NCBI GenBank assembly: GCA_020628755.1
Contig: JAHDEQ010000071.1
Location: forward strand, 1-19,112
Length of the DNA: 19,112 nt
From: Saprospiraceae bacterium
Lineage (GTDB): Bacteria > Bacteroidota > Bacteroidia > Chitinophagales > Saprospiraceae
Direction: 5' to 3'
Notes under the pieces: model-generated
What the model saw: the letters and a program-made list of their open reading frames with translations, nothing else
Databases searched by the model: none
What the model was told of the DNA's origin: nothing
Shown here: in pieces, positions 1-8,452 of the stretch
How positions within the stretch are numbered: the first letter of the stretch is position 1
How the letters are laid out: each line of letters starts with the position of its first letter
Translations under genes and position numbers: made by a program

Positions 1-1
1 A

Positions 2-391
2 ATGAAAAAAATATTTTTCTTATTAAGTCTTTGTTTATTTGTATTTGCTAATACAGCAACTGCTCAAGAACTATCCCCTAAAGAACCCAATAAAAATTGG
101 AAAAGTGGTAGCGAAATTTTTGAAGCTCGACTTCAAAAAATGCAAGCCAATTATGAACTGACAGATGAACAAATGGAAAAACTCCGTGTCGTTAATGAAG
201 AATTAGCGAAAGAACTTGAAGACATTCGAGCAAATTCTACAGATCGTATGGAGACGAAAGAGAAAATGGAGGTTTTTTACAACCGAGTAGATGAGGCTTA
301 CAAAGCGCATTTGACTGAAGAGCAATACACAAAAATAACGGAGGCTCGTGAACGCATCCAGCAGCGTCACAACAAAATGAATAAGCAGTAA
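2..391 (+). CDS. Small secreted LTxxQ-type helical protein (Spy/CpxP-like)
   Basis: A 129-residue protein with a clear Sec signal peptide (KK followed by a hydrophobic stretch, cleavage probably after AQ at residues 21-22). The mature part is almost wholly helical and charged, and carries two LTxxQ-type motifs, LTDEQ at 53-57 and LTEEQ at 104-108, about 50 residues apart. That spacing and the coiled-coil look recall the periplasmic Spy/CpxP chaperone family and the many small LTxxQ proteins of Bacteroidota. Function is inferred only from this resemblance: an envelope stress or metal-responsive periplasmic chaperone is possible. The start at base 2 fits the signal peptide, but the promoter lies outside the window. 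A strong hairpin terminator follows about 27 bp after the stop, so this is the end of its transcription unit. Confidence 0.75.
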   Translation: MKKIFFLLSLCLFVFANTATAQELSPKEPNKNWKSGSEIFEARLQKMQANYELTDEQMEKLRVVNEELAKELEDIRANSTDRMETKEKMEVFYNRVDEAYKAHLTEEQYTKITEARERIQQRHNKMNKQ

Positions 392-417
392 TAGATTTAT
401 TACTTTTTATAGTTACC

Positions 418-457
418 CTAACAACGGTCAGCAGGTTTTCTTGCTGACCGTTGTTGG
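418..457 (+). terminator. Rho-independent terminator after the LTxxQ protein
   Basis: Arms at 420-433 and 442-455 are perfectly complementary over 14 bp (AACAACGGTCAGCA against its complement), with an 8-nt loop at 434-441 and a short TTTTA run after the stem. The stem ends 12 bp before the ATG of the next gene, so that gene needs a promoter overlapping the terminator or depends on read-through. Confidence 0.8.
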
Positions 458-468
458 TTTTAGTACGT

Positions 469-879
469 ATGAAAAAGAAACTTCGCAAAATTATCATCCA
501 AGAAAAGACTTACTTATATAGTCTCAAAGAATCATTGTGCAAAAAACAAGTTGGCGGAAATTTATACTGGAAAAATACCTTACGGATTTATGTAGAAAAT
601 TATCGCCAGACACCTTTAGTCGTTTATTTTTTTGCAAAAGATGACTATTATATGGGCAATATGCTTACCAAAGAAATAGTAGATGGACTCAATATTCATT
701 ATCCTTCGGTGATTCAGAAAATTATCAATTATGCTCTTACACAAGAAAATTGGCAAGCCAATAATTCAGGCTTAACCCTTCATAATGGTCTATCAATACT
801 CCAAAAATTAGGCTATAATATTAGCAGTATCAATCCAGAAATTGAAACCATCCATGAATTTTTATTGGAAGAAGAATAA
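469..879 (+). CDS. Hypothetical protein, 136 aa
   Basis: I do not recognise the family with certainty. The reading frame stays open from an upstream TTG at 451, but the first ATG, at 469, is the better start because the upstream codons lie inside the terminator hairpin of the preceding gene. The protein begins with a very basic stretch (MKKKLRKIII), has no signal peptide or membrane segment, and its C-terminal half carries a pattern I associate loosely with small cytoplasmic Bacteroidota proteins: P-S-V-I-Q-K-I-I-x-Y-A-L, a W, then GLTLHNGL and ILQKLGY, ending in an acidic tail (EEE). The pattern of an NGL turn followed by a hydrophobic helix resembles some immunity or SMI1-like small proteins, but this is weak. 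There is no partner gene; the nearest downstream gene is over 600 bp away on the other strand. Confidence 0.65.
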   Translation: MKKKLRKIIIQEKTYLYSLKESLCKKQVGGNLYWKNTLRIYVENYRQTPLVVYFFAKDDYYMGNMLTKEIVDGLNIHYPSVIQKIINYALTQENWQANNSGLTLHNGLSILQKLGYNISSINPEIETIHEFLLEEE

Positions 880-1445
880 AAAAATAAATAAGTTTTTTAT
901 TGTGAGTTTTGTTGTGAATGCAATTTTAGTTATGGATTTAACGGTATTTTGCGGAATTTTATTCTAAAATTTGTATATTTTTCAAAATATTCATATATTG
1001 TGATTAACAGCATTATGAAAGCTATTTAAACCCGAAAAGGCAATTCAAAACTTATTTTGAATCCTTGAAAAAAACCAAATTATTAACTTTTTTTAAACCA
1101 CATGAATATGAGTCCACCATACTAATTTGCGGTAGTGTTTATTATTTATATCACTACCAAATGCGCCGACAGGAAATTAAATAGAAACTCTATTTTAGAA
1201 ATTTTAACCCTTAAATCGAATTGCATAGAAGATGTAACTAATTGATAGTCAATACTCCCAAATGTTTATAAGGTTATTATATCTTTTTAATAGGCATTGG
1301 TATCAAGTATCGAAACTTACCTATCGTAATGAATTTTTAGAAGCATAAATTGATCTAACATATGTCCTTATGCCTATAGCAAAATGGAAAGTTAAACATC
1401 TATAAAAAATTTCTACGAGCGTTCTGATTGTTAATTTCCTCAAAC
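880..1445. other. Gene-poor AT-rich intergenic region with two bulged hairpins
   Basis: No open frame here has signs of a real gene. Two hairpins are visible. The first, 1037-1066, pairs AAGG and ATTCAAAA with TTTTGAAT and CCTT around a CTTA loop with a 2-nt bulge (CA). The second, 1127-1162, pairs GGTAGTG at 1131-1137 with CACTACC at 1152-1158, extended by ATTT/AAAT beyond a 2-nt bulge (GC). Neither is followed by a convincing T-run. The region could hold a small RNA, a decayed gene or only spacer DNA. No good promoter was found in it. Confidence 0.4.
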
Positions 1446-1480
1446 AAAAAAGCCTTGCAAGATTCTTGCAAGGCTTTTTT
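1446..1480. terminator. Strong terminator downstream of the EEP nuclease, symmetric on both strands
   Basis: A 16-bp perfect stem, AAAAAAGCCTTGCAAG at 1446-1461 and its complement at 1465-1480, with a 3-nt loop. Read on the minus strand it lies 28 bp after the stop of the nuclease gene and has a T6 tail. The A/T runs on both sides mean it could also stop plus-strand transcription coming from the gene-poor region. Confidence 0.88.
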
Positions 1481-1507
1481 GCTTGGAAAATTATCTTAAA
1501 AAGAGTT

Positions 1508-2545
1508 CTAAATTTCCTTAACCAAAAACATATACACAGGAAAATGGTCACTATAACCACCTTGATAAGTATTGCCCACAAAAGTACGGAAGGGATAACC
1601 CTTGAATTGTCCCGACTTATTGACTAAATATTTTTCATTAAAAATTTGAGCTTTGTAAAATTGATAACCGCCAACTGATTTATCAATTGCACCTTCTGAA
1701 ACGATGATTTGGTCAAACAAACTCCAAGCATCTCGATAAGCTAATGTACCAATTCCTTTTCGATAGTAGTTTTCCCAGGGATTGTAAAAACCGCCTTCTT
1801 TTACCGCTTTTTTGTAGCGTTGAGCTTCCAAGTGTTTTTTAACACTTGGGCTGGTTGGGTCGTCATTCAAATCGCCCATTACAAAAACTTTTGCATTTGG
1901 ATTAATAGCAACTAAGGAGTCGGTTACAGCTTTGCAAATATCTGCACCTTTATTGCGATATTTGGCGGTAGCTTTTGCACCACCACGACGAGACGACCAG
2001 TGATTGACCAATACATGAATAGGCTCACCATCAAAATTGCCAGATACCAATAATATATCTCTTGTAAATTTACGTTCACCATCCTTGTCGTGCATAATCA
2101 AAGGAATGGCTTTACTATTGGTAACTTCAAAGTATTTGGGTTGGTACAACAAAGCCACATCAATACCACGCTTATCAGGCGAATCATAATGTACGACTTG
2201 ATAGTTGCGGTCTGCAACTGCCTTCGTTTTGGCAAAGTCTTCAAGTACTTTTTTATTTTCAATTTCGGCAACACCCAAAATAGCTGCACCATCGGGCGAC
2301 AACTCCGTGCCGAGGGAGGACACGACCTTGGCAAGTTGACCTAGCTTTTCATTATAACGTTCTTTTGTCCATTGTTTTCCGCCTGTAGGCAAAAACTCTT
2401 CGTCATTAATATCAGGATCATCAGTGGTGTCAAAAAGGTTTTCAAAATTGTAAAAACCAATACAACCCACTTTGTATTGTTTGTCTTGTGCAAAAGAGAA
2501 ATGGACAAGGAAAAAAGCTAAGAAGAAAAAGGAAAATCTATACAT
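1508..2545 (-). CDS. Secreted endonuclease/exonuclease/phosphatase-family (DNase I-like) protein
   Basis: 345 residues when started at the ATG complementary to 2543-2545, which gives a clean signal peptide (hydrophobic residues 4-18, then FAQ). The frame continues 35 codons upstream, but those residues are not signal-like. The mature protein shows the DNase I-fold motifs in order: YNFENLFD (32-39), AEIEN with the metal-binding Glu (93-97), DKRGIDVALLY (124-134), NHWSSRRGG with the catalytic His at 182, GDLNDDP (224-230), DQI (278-280) and SDHFPV with the second catalytic His (332-337). The family hydrolyses phosphodiester or phosphomonoester bonds in a metal-dependent way, and the substrate cannot be read from sequence. 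Export to the periplasm or surface and divergence from a TonB receptor/DUF5689 pair suggest work on external nucleic acids or other phosphate esters (inference). Confidence 0.9.
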   Translation of the reverse strand: MYRFSFFFLAFFLVHFSFAQDKQYKVGCIGFYNFENLFDTTDDPDINDEEFLPTGGKQWTKERYNEKLGQLAKVVSSLGTELSPDGAAILGVAEIENKKVLEDFAKTKAVADRNYQVVHYDSPDKRGIDVALLYQPKYFEVTNSKAIPLIMHDKDGERKFTRDILLVSGNFDGEPIHVLVNHWSSRRGGAKATAKYRNKGADICKAVTDSLVAINPNAKVFVMGDLNDDPTSPSVKKHLEAQRYKKAVKEGGFYNPWENYYRKGIGTLAYRDAWSLFDQIIVSEGAIDKSVGGYQFYKAQIFNEKYLVNKSGQFKGYPFRTFVGNTYQGGYSDHFPVYMFLVKEI

Positions 2546-2688
2546 AAAATATAAAAATCGTTTGTTTTGAAAGACTAAATTCCAATCATTCAACGAAATT
2601 ATGTCTTCTAACTGATATAATTGCAATACTACAAGTTTATTTTTTAGCAAAACTTTAAGGATTAGGCCTTCAAGTATATGGAAAATGC

Positions 2689-2696
2689 TAATTTTG
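2689..2696 (+). promoter_or_regulatory. Candidate Bacteroidota -7 box for the TonB receptor
   Basis: TAATTTTG matches the Bacteroidota -7 consensus TAnnTTTG. It is 94 bp before the receptor start, so the transcript would carry a leader that includes the 8-nt-period palindrome. No TTTG -33 box is seen at the usual distance, which keeps this tentative. Confidence 0.3.
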
Positions 2697-2708
2697 TACG
2701 TCCTTTTT

Positions 2709-2773
2709 GTGTACCAATGTGCCTATGTGTTGAAGTGCCTAAGCTCGTCAACACATAAACACGCCAACACTTA
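2709..2773. repeat. 8-nt-period imperfect palindrome before the TonB receptor start
   Basis: GTG occurs at 2709, 2719, 2727 and 2735, and its complement CAC at 2752, 2760 and 2768, so apart from the first interval the words repeat every 8 nt and then invert. The core stem TATGTGTTGA (2724-2733) pairs exactly with TCAACACATA (2748-2757). The array ends 17 bp before the ATG of the receptor. It has the same architecture as the arrays at 16624-16671 and 16871-16948. It may be a repetitive element or a structured leader. Confidence 0.65.
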
Positions 2774-2790
2774 GATACAATTAATATAAT

Positions 2791-5424
2791 ATGCAAAAAA
2801 AACTAAGCCTCCTATTTCTATTCTTTACTGTTGCATGGTTAGGGTCAACACAGGCTCAAACCGACGAATCAAATCAAACCGACCCCGTCGCTGTTAAAGA
2901 TTCTACAATTGAAGATAATATTATTCCCATCATTACGCTAAATGACTCTGATCTTTCTAATGACCAAGATGAGGGAGTATTTGGTTTGCTTTCTGCTTCC
3001 AAAGATGTATTTGTTCGTATTACAGATTTTAATCTACAGGCTGCTCGATTTCGTTTTCGAGGATACGATTCAGAAAATACCGCATTGTATTATAATAATA
3101 TTCCAATGAATGATTTGGAGAGCGGTTGGGCAGGTTGGAGTAGTTGGAGTGGACTGAATGATATGACCCGTCGCCAAGAAACCAATACTGGTTTAGAAGC
3201 TACAGACTATTCTTTTGGGGCAGTTGGTGGTGCCATTAATCTTGACACTCGTGCGTCTAGTCAACGCAGGCAGATACGTTTGACATTGACCCAAACTAAT
3301 AATGGAAATTATAATAATAGGGTCATGCTATCAGGAGCTACTGGTATGCAAGAAAATGGTTGGGCATTTGCTGCTATGGCTTCTCGTCGTTGGGCAGAAG
3401 AAGCTTATTTACCTGGTACTTTTCATGATGGTTACTCTTATTTTTTATCTGTTGATAAAAAATTGGGGGATAATGATTTGTTAAATTTTCAAATAGTTGG
3501 TGCTCCAAGTGTTCGTGGTAAAGCAGGGGCTGCGGTTCAAGAATTGTATGATATTGCCGATGATAATTATTATAATCCCTATTGGGGGTTTCAAAATGGG
3601 GAGAAACGCAACTCTAGGGTAGCGACACGCCACCAACCGATGGCAGTCTTGCGTTGGGATAAAAAGTTTAGTGATAAAATTTCTTTGACGACAGCTGTTA
3701 ATTATCAGACTGGCCGAAATGGTAGTACTTCATTGGACTGGCAAGGAGCGCCTGACCCTCGTCCCGATTATTATCGAAGACTTCCCTCTTACACGCTATT
3801 GCAAGATCAATCACAAATAGATGAGGCTTTATATATAGAATCCTTATTGAGTTCAGATGAATCACTTCGACAAGTCGATTGGGATGCTATGTATGAAATC
3901 AATAGCCATAATTTTGAGACTATTGAAGATGCAAATGGTCTTCTAGGGAACTCTATTTCTGGAAATCGTGCGCACTATGTAGTCTTAGAAAGACGCTATG
4001 ACAGTAATAGAATTAATTTTAATACGAATATAACAGCAGAAATAAGTAATGACTTTACTGTTTCTGGAGGTTTGAGTGCTCAAGATTACAGAATAGAAAA
4101 TTATCAAATAATTGATGATTTATTGGGAAGTGATTACTTTTTAGATATTGATAGATTTGCGGATAGAGATTTTCAAATTGAGGCAGCCAATCTAATTAGT
4201 GATCCTATTTTACAAAACGATTTGAATAATCCTATTCGGGTTATTTATGAAGGAGAACGGTATGGCTACGATTATACCTCAAACATCCAAAAAAGTACTG
4301 CTTGGACGCAAGGTGAATGGACTAAAGGTGCATTAGGATTTTTTGTTGCAGCTGAATTAAACAGAACACAATTTTGGCGGACGGGAAATTTCCGAAACGG
4401 AAGATTTCCTGACAACTCTTTTGGGGATTCCGAAAAACAACATTTTTTAAATTACGGCTTGAAAGGTGGATTTAATTATGGGATAAATGGAAGAAACTAT
4501 TTAGTTGGTAATGTCGCCTATCAAACTAGAGCTCCATATTTTAGAAATGCTTATACTTCTCCTAGAACTCGTGACGATTTGATTTCTAATTTAACAGATA
4601 CTAAAATTACTTCTGTAGAGGGGGCATATCTGTTGAAGGCGCCTGGACGAAAAGTAAAAATAGGAGGTTATTATACTTTATTTAATGATCAAATTGATCT
4701 CATCCGATTTTATAATGACCTACAAAATACATTTGGTAGTTACATCATGACTAACGTCGATCAACGAAATGCTGGGTTAGAGGTAGGTTTTGAAGTAGAT
4801 GTACCTTTTATTTCGGGACTAGGCGTGCAAGGTGCAGGTAATTTTGGGCAATATATTTATACTTCTCGCTTCAATGCACAGGTTATTCAAGATAATAATG
4901 CAGCAATTGTTGATGAAGGAATTGTTTATGCTAAGAACTATCGGGTATCAGGACGACCTCAAACAGCAGGAACAATTGGGTTACGATATGCAACAGCCAA
5001 CTATCTGACGCTAAATGTGGATTTTAATTATTTTGATAATATTTGGATGGATTTTAATCCTGAAAGAAGAAGAGATATTGGTTTGTATTCTTTGCCAAAT
5101 GAAGATGGATTCGGGGGCGTTTGGGAAGTTGATTTACAACCTAATACCGACGATTGGAATCAGGTAGCGGATCAAGAAAAAGCAGAAAGTGCTTACACCC
5201 TCAATGTGTCTTTGCGCAAATCTTTTAGAATAAAAAGAGACTATTTTATCAATATTAATATTGGTGTTGATAATATTCTCAATAATACAGATTTTATACG
5301 TGATGGTTACGAACAACTCAGATACGATTATGAATTTAAAGAACCAGGTGATTTTCCTACAAGATATTTTTATGCTAGAGGTATAACTTACTTTGTTAAT
5401 GTTGCCTTTAGTTTTAGACCATAA
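2791..5424 (+). CDS. TonB-dependent outer-membrane receptor
   Basis: 877 residues: signal peptide (1-22, ending AQA/Q), a short acidic linker, a plug domain at roughly 50-155 (YNNIPMND, then SFGAVGGAINLDTRA) and then a long 22-strand-type barrel rich in aromatic alternations, ending in the typical outer-membrane terminal strand VNVAFSFRP. It lacks the N-terminal carboxypeptidase-D-like domain that SusC-type receptors carry, so it belongs to a plug-first group. The family imports bulky substrates across the outer membrane using TonB-ExbBD energy. The substrate is not readable, but the next gene, 39 bp downstream on the same strand, encodes a surface-type DUF5689 lipoprotein, and a secreted nuclease-like enzyme is divergent upstream. 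This arrangement suggests a receptor/lipoprotein/enzyme scavenging unit (inference). Confidence 0.92.
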   Translation: MQKKLSLLFLFFTVAWLGSTQAQTDESNQTDPVAVKDSTIEDNIIPIITLNDSDLSNDQDEGVFGLLSASKDVFVRITDFNLQAARFRFRGYDSENTALYYNNIPMNDLESGWAGWSSWSGLNDMTRRQETNTGLEATDYSFGAVGGAINLDTRASSQRRQIRLTLTQTNNGNYNNRVMLSGATGMQENGWAFAAMASRRWAEEAYLPGTFHDGYSYFLSVDKKLGDNDLLNFQIVGAPSVRGKAGAAVQELYDIADDNYYNPYWGFQNGEKRNSRVATRHQPMAVLRWDKKFSDKISLTTAVNYQTGRNGSTSLDWQGAPDPRPDYYRRLPSYTLLQDQSQIDEALYIESLLSSDESLRQVDWDAMYEINSHNFETIEDANGLLGNSISGNRAHYVVLERRYDSNRINFNTNITAEISNDFTVSGGLSAQDYRIENYQIIDDLLGSDYFLDIDRFADRDFQIEAANLISDPILQNDLNNPIRVIYEGERYGYDYTSNIQKSTAWTQGEWTKGALGFFVAAELNRTQFWRTGNFRNGRFPDNSFGDSEKQHFLNYGLKGGFNYGINGRNYLVGNVAYQTRAPYFRNAYTSPRTRDDLISNLTDTKITSVEGAYLLKAPGRKVKIGGYYTLFNDQIDLIRFYNDLQNTFGSYIMTNVDQRNAGLEVGFEVDVPFISGLGVQGAGNFGQYIYTSRFNAQVIQDNNAAIVDEGIVYAKNYRVSGRPQTAGTIGLRYATANYLTLNVDFNYFDNIWMDFNPERRRDIGLYSLPNEDGFGGVWEVDLQPNTDDWNQVADQEKAESAYTLNVSLRKSFRIKRDYFININIGVDNILNNTDFIRDGYEQLRYDYEFKEPGDFPTRYFYARGITYFVNVAFSFRP

Positions 5425-5463
5425 AAAAACAGCCTTTTTTTTCCAAAAAAATATTAACGCTTT

Positions 5464-7530
5464 ATGTTTAAAATAAAATTTATTTCATTTTTTCTTCTAG
5501 TTCTAGCTTTAAGCATTTCGTCTTGCGTCAAAACGGAGTTTGACGAGCCTCCTGCTAAAGATCCAGCTATTTTTGATGTTGATGCTACTCTTGCCGAACT
5601 CAAAGCAGGAATTGTTGATCAATTTCAATCTTTCACCGAAGATTTTATAATTGGAGGTATTATTACTTCTAGCGATGAATCAGGTAATATCTTTAAACAA
5701 ATATATATTGAGGATGGGACAGGTGGAGCTATTTTAAATATAGATGTTAATGAAATGCACGCCTTTTTACCTACAGGAATGCAAATTTATGTCAATTTGA
5801 ATGGACTTAGTATTCAAGATGATGACGGTGTATTGTCAATTGGTGGAGGTATTGAAGATGGAAATTTTCCTAGTGTTACACGTATAAGCCAAGTAGTTGC
5901 TGATGCAGCAATTGCTAAAGGAACTCGTGATAATACTGTAGAACCAAGAATTACGACTCTTTCTGATTTGAATGATGATATGTTGGGAACACTTGTTCAA
6001 TTCGAGAATGTACAATTTACCAATGCTTTTGCAGGAAGTACTTATGCTGATGCTATTTCTAATCCACCTGTTTCTGTCAATACAAGAATTGAAGATTGTA
6101 GTGGTGCAAACCTTATTCTTCGGAATAGCGGTTTTTCTAATTTTGCTAATGAACCAACACCTACAGGAAAAGGCACATTAACTGCTTTGTTTTCTAAGTT
6201 TGGTGGTGACTACCAACTCTTTATTCGAGATACTGACGACGTACAATTTGATGGCCCTCGTTGTGGCGAAACTGTCTCTGACCTCGAAGCCAATACGACT
6301 ATCTCTGATTTATGGTCGATGCACACCGAAGGTAGTTTTGAGAACATCACCGAAGATATGATTATCGAAGGAACGGTTATTTCAAGTGACGAAACAGGCA
6401 ATTTCTTCAAAGTCCTTTATATCGAAGATAATACGGCAGCCGTTCGCCTCATTATTGATAGAATTGATATGTATCAAGATTATCCACAAGGACGCAAGGT
6501 TTTTGTTAAGCTCAACGGCCTTACTTTGGGCGATGATAGCGGTGCTTTGTCTATTGGTGGAGGTATCGAACAAGATAATAACGGCAACGACCGTTTGGCA
6601 CGTATTGGCGAAACACAAGCAGCACAATTTATCGAGCGAGGTGATGAAGGTACTTTGAGTACAACAACATTAACCATACCCGAAATTTCAAATGAACACC
6701 TTAATAAATTGATTCGCTTGGACGATGTACAGTTTATTGATGGTGATGCAGGTCAAGATTTTGCGGATGCGGATAATTTGTTTGCTTTGAATCGAACTAT
6801 CGAAGATTGCGAAAATACTATTGTTTTGCGTACTAGCGGCTATGCTGATTTTGCGAGTGGCAACACACCCGAAGGGCGTGGTACTGCGGTTGCTATTTTG
6901 TCCATTTTTCAAGGAACTTACCAATTATTTATCAATTACGAAAGTGATTTGAGTATGACAGGCGAGCGTTGCGATGGTACAGGTGGAGGCGGTGGAAACC
7001 CAACAGGATCTGGCGATGAAGATGTTTTTGAGACTTTTGATAATATTGTTGATGAGCAAGTTGTCGAACTAGATGGTTGGTACAATATTGCTGAAGTCGG
7101 TTCAGATTCGGAACGTTGGTTTGGTGGCGAATATCAAGGAACTTTATATGCCGAAGCATCGGCTTATCAGTCGGTTGATGCTGAAAATATCATTTGGCTC
7201 ATTACACCAGCTATCGAATTAGATGAAGATAAAGTATTGACTTTTCAATCCAATCAGCATCATTGGGCATCCGATGACAATGGCCAATTGTCTGTTTGGA
7301 TTAGTAATGATTTTGATGGCGACGATACCGAAAGTGCTAACTGGCAAGAGATTGATTGCAACTTACCTACAGCCAATAACGATTGGTATGAGTGGGTTGA
7401 TTCGGGTGAAATTGATTTGAATGACTACTTCTCAAATGGGGAGGTTTTTATCGGATTCAAGTATGAAGGCCAAGCAGCAGATGATGTTACAGGTTTTCAA
7501 TTGGACAATGTAGTTGTCAAAGCACAGTAA
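5464..7530 (+). CDS. Lipoprotein with two DUF5689 domains and a choice-of-anchor-J-like C-terminus
   Basis: 688 residues with a lipoprotein signal (hydrophobic residues 4-18, lipobox SISSC, Cys21). Two homologous domains follow, about 42-265 and 275-505. Both contain an EDFIIGG/EDMIIEG strand, SSDESGN/SSDETGN, an IEDGTG/IEDNTA turn, a YVNLNGL/FVKLNGL strand, an LSIGGGIE motif in each, a central IEDC and a final YQLFI. This is the DUF5689 pattern, thought to be OB-fold-like. A Gly-rich linker (about 505-517) leads to a C-terminal beta domain (about 520-688: FETFDN, WLITPAIEL, GFQLDNVVVKAQ) of the choice-of-anchor J / cleaved-adhesin type. It is probably surface-exposed and a substrate-binding partner of the receptor just upstream, with which it should be co-transcribed. 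It lacks a recognisable type IX C-terminal sorting domain, as expected for a lipoprotein. Confidence 0.85.
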   Translation: MFKIKFISFFLLVLALSISSCVKTEFDEPPAKDPAIFDVDATLAELKAGIVDQFQSFTEDFIIGGIITSSDESGNIFKQIYIEDGTGGAILNIDVNEMHAFLPTGMQIYVNLNGLSIQDDDGVLSIGGGIEDGNFPSVTRISQVVADAAIAKGTRDNTVEPRITTLSDLNDDMLGTLVQFENVQFTNAFAGSTYADAISNPPVSVNTRIEDCSGANLILRNSGFSNFANEPTPTGKGTLTALFSKFGGDYQLFIRDTDDVQFDGPRCGETVSDLEANTTISDLWSMHTEGSFENITEDMIIEGTVISSDETGNFFKVLYIEDNTAAVRLIIDRIDMYQDYPQGRKVFVKLNGLTLGDDSGALSIGGGIEQDNNGNDRLARIGETQAAQFIERGDEGTLSTTTLTIPEISNEHLNKLIRLDDVQFIDGDAGQDFADADNLFALNRTIEDCENTIVLRTSGYADFASGNTPEGRGTAVAILSIFQGTYQLFINYESDLSMTGERCDGTGGGGGNPTGSGDEDVFETFDNIVDEQVVELDGWYNIAEVGSDSERWFGGEYQGTLYAEASAYQSVDAENIIWLITPAIELDEDKVLTFQSNQHHWASDDNGQLSVWISNDFDGDDTESANWQEIDCNLPTANNDWYEWVDSGEIDLNDYFSNGEVFIGFKYEGQAADDVTGFQLDNVVVKAQ

Positions 7531-7549
7531 AATAACATAAGATTTCCCC

Positions 7550-7587
7550 AAAAAAGCTGTTGATATGTATATGTCAACGGCTTTTTT
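7550..7587 (+). terminator. Terminator of the receptor/DUF5689 operon
   Basis: Arms 7550-7563 (AAAAAAGCTGTTGA) and 7574-7587 pair over 14 positions with one G-T wobble, with a 10-nt loop and a T6 tail. It begins 19 bp after the lipoprotein stop and ends 53 bp before trmN6, separating the two units. Confidence 0.85.
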
Positions 7588-7640
7588 GTATCATAAAAGA
7601 GTTTTTACCGTCTAAAGCTAAAAACAAAGAAATTTATATT

Positions 7641-8357
7641 ATGTCAACCAAACCTTTTAAATTCAAGCAATTTGCTATTGAGCAAGAGCAATGCACCATG
7701 AAAGTAGGAACCGATGGTGTACTACTTGGAGCATGGGTCAATATCAATGAAGCCCAAACCATACTCGATATAGGTACAGGTACAGGAGTTATAGCTATCA
7801 TGGCAGCACAACGCAATGCTTCGGCGATGGTCAGTGCCGTAGAAATAGAGGAAGCCTCCTTTTTGGAAGCCAAATCCAATATGGAGAAATCGCCCTTTAA
7901 AGATCGTTTGGGAGTGGAGCATTGTTCGATTCAGGATTTTGCAAAGGCAACTTTCGACGAATTTGATGTGATTGTTTGTAATCCTCCTTTCTTTTCTGGA
8001 GGAACACTGTCTGATAATTTGGATAGAAATGCAGTACGCCATACTATAAAAATGCCGACGGGCGATTTGCTCAATTGTAGTCGCCGCTTGCTTTCCAAGC
8101 AAGGACGTTTGGCGGTCGTTTTGCCTTATATCGAAGGTTTGCGTTTCAAGGAGCAAGCCACACAATATGGATTTTATTGCACCAAGCAAACTAATGTTCG
8201 ATCCAAAAAAGACAAGCCAGTGGAGCGTCTATTATTGCAGTTTGAAAAACAAGACCATGACTTTGTAGAAGATGAACTCATTATTCAGCTTGAAAAACGG
8301 AATGATTATACAAAAGATTATATTGCTTTGACCAAAGATTTTTATTTGAATATGTAA
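7641..8357 (+). CDS. trmN6: tRNA1(Val) (adenine(37)-N6)-methyltransferase TrmN6
   Basis: 238 residues from the ATG at 7641. An in-frame extension upstream would run through the preceding terminator, so it is rejected. The protein is a class I SAM methyltransferase: FAIEQEQCTMKVGTDGVLLGAW-type N-terminus (residues 11-32, with the characteristic KVGTDGVLLG), motif I DIGTGTG at 43-49, the acidic end of motif II VEIE at 67-70, and the adenine-N6 catalytic motif NPPFF at 114-118. Length and motifs fit YfiC/TrmN6, which methylates N6 of A37 in tRNA1(Val). Related adenine-N6 methyltransferases such as HemK/PrmC-like enzymes share NPPF/NPPY, but the KVGTDGVLLG signature and the length favour TrmN6. 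It stands alone, between two terminators. Confidence 0.88.
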   Translation: MSTKPFKFKQFAIEQEQCTMKVGTDGVLLGAWVNINEAQTILDIGTGTGVIAIMAAQRNASAMVSAVEIEEASFLEAKSNMEKSPFKDRLGVEHCSIQDFAKATFDEFDVIVCNPPFFSGGTLSDNLDRNAVRHTIKMPTGDLLNCSRRLLSKQGRLAVVLPYIEGLRFKEQATQYGFYCTKQTNVRSKKDKPVERLLLQFEKQDHDFVEDELIIQLEKRNDYTKDYIALTKDFYLNM

Positions 8358-8384
8358 TGGCAAGAAGATATTGCTCTAAATGAG

Positions 8385-8416
8385 AAGGCGAGTTGGAATA
8401 TAATCCAACTCGCCTT
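8385..8416 (+). terminator. Terminator of trmN6
   Basis: AAGGCGAGTTGGA at 8385-8397 pairs perfectly (13 bp) with 8404-8416 across a 6-nt loop, followed by TTGTTTTTTTT. It begins 28 bp after the trmN6 stop. Confidence 0.88.
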
Positions 8417-8452
8417 TTGTTTTTTTTCAGTGATTAAAGTGTGTAGATTTTT

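Noticed and set aside
1321..1581. 86-codon minus-strand frame with a hydrophobic start
   Set aside because: It runs through the strong terminator at 1446-1480 and overlaps the 3' end of the nuclease gene in another frame; no motif and poor composition.
2546..2650. Upstream extension of the EEP nuclease by 35 codons
   Set aside because: It would bury the clear signal peptide, which starts at the ATG complementary to 2543-2545.
5464..7530. Possible type IX secretion C-terminal sorting domain on the DUF5689 protein
   Set aside because: The last residues end in a strand typical for choice-of-anchor J domains, without the usual sorting-domain motifs, and the N-terminus has a clear lipobox.
7560..7640. 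Upstream extension of trmN6 by 27 codons
   Set aside because: It lies within the preceding operon's terminator stem, and the family N-terminus begins at the ATG at 7641.
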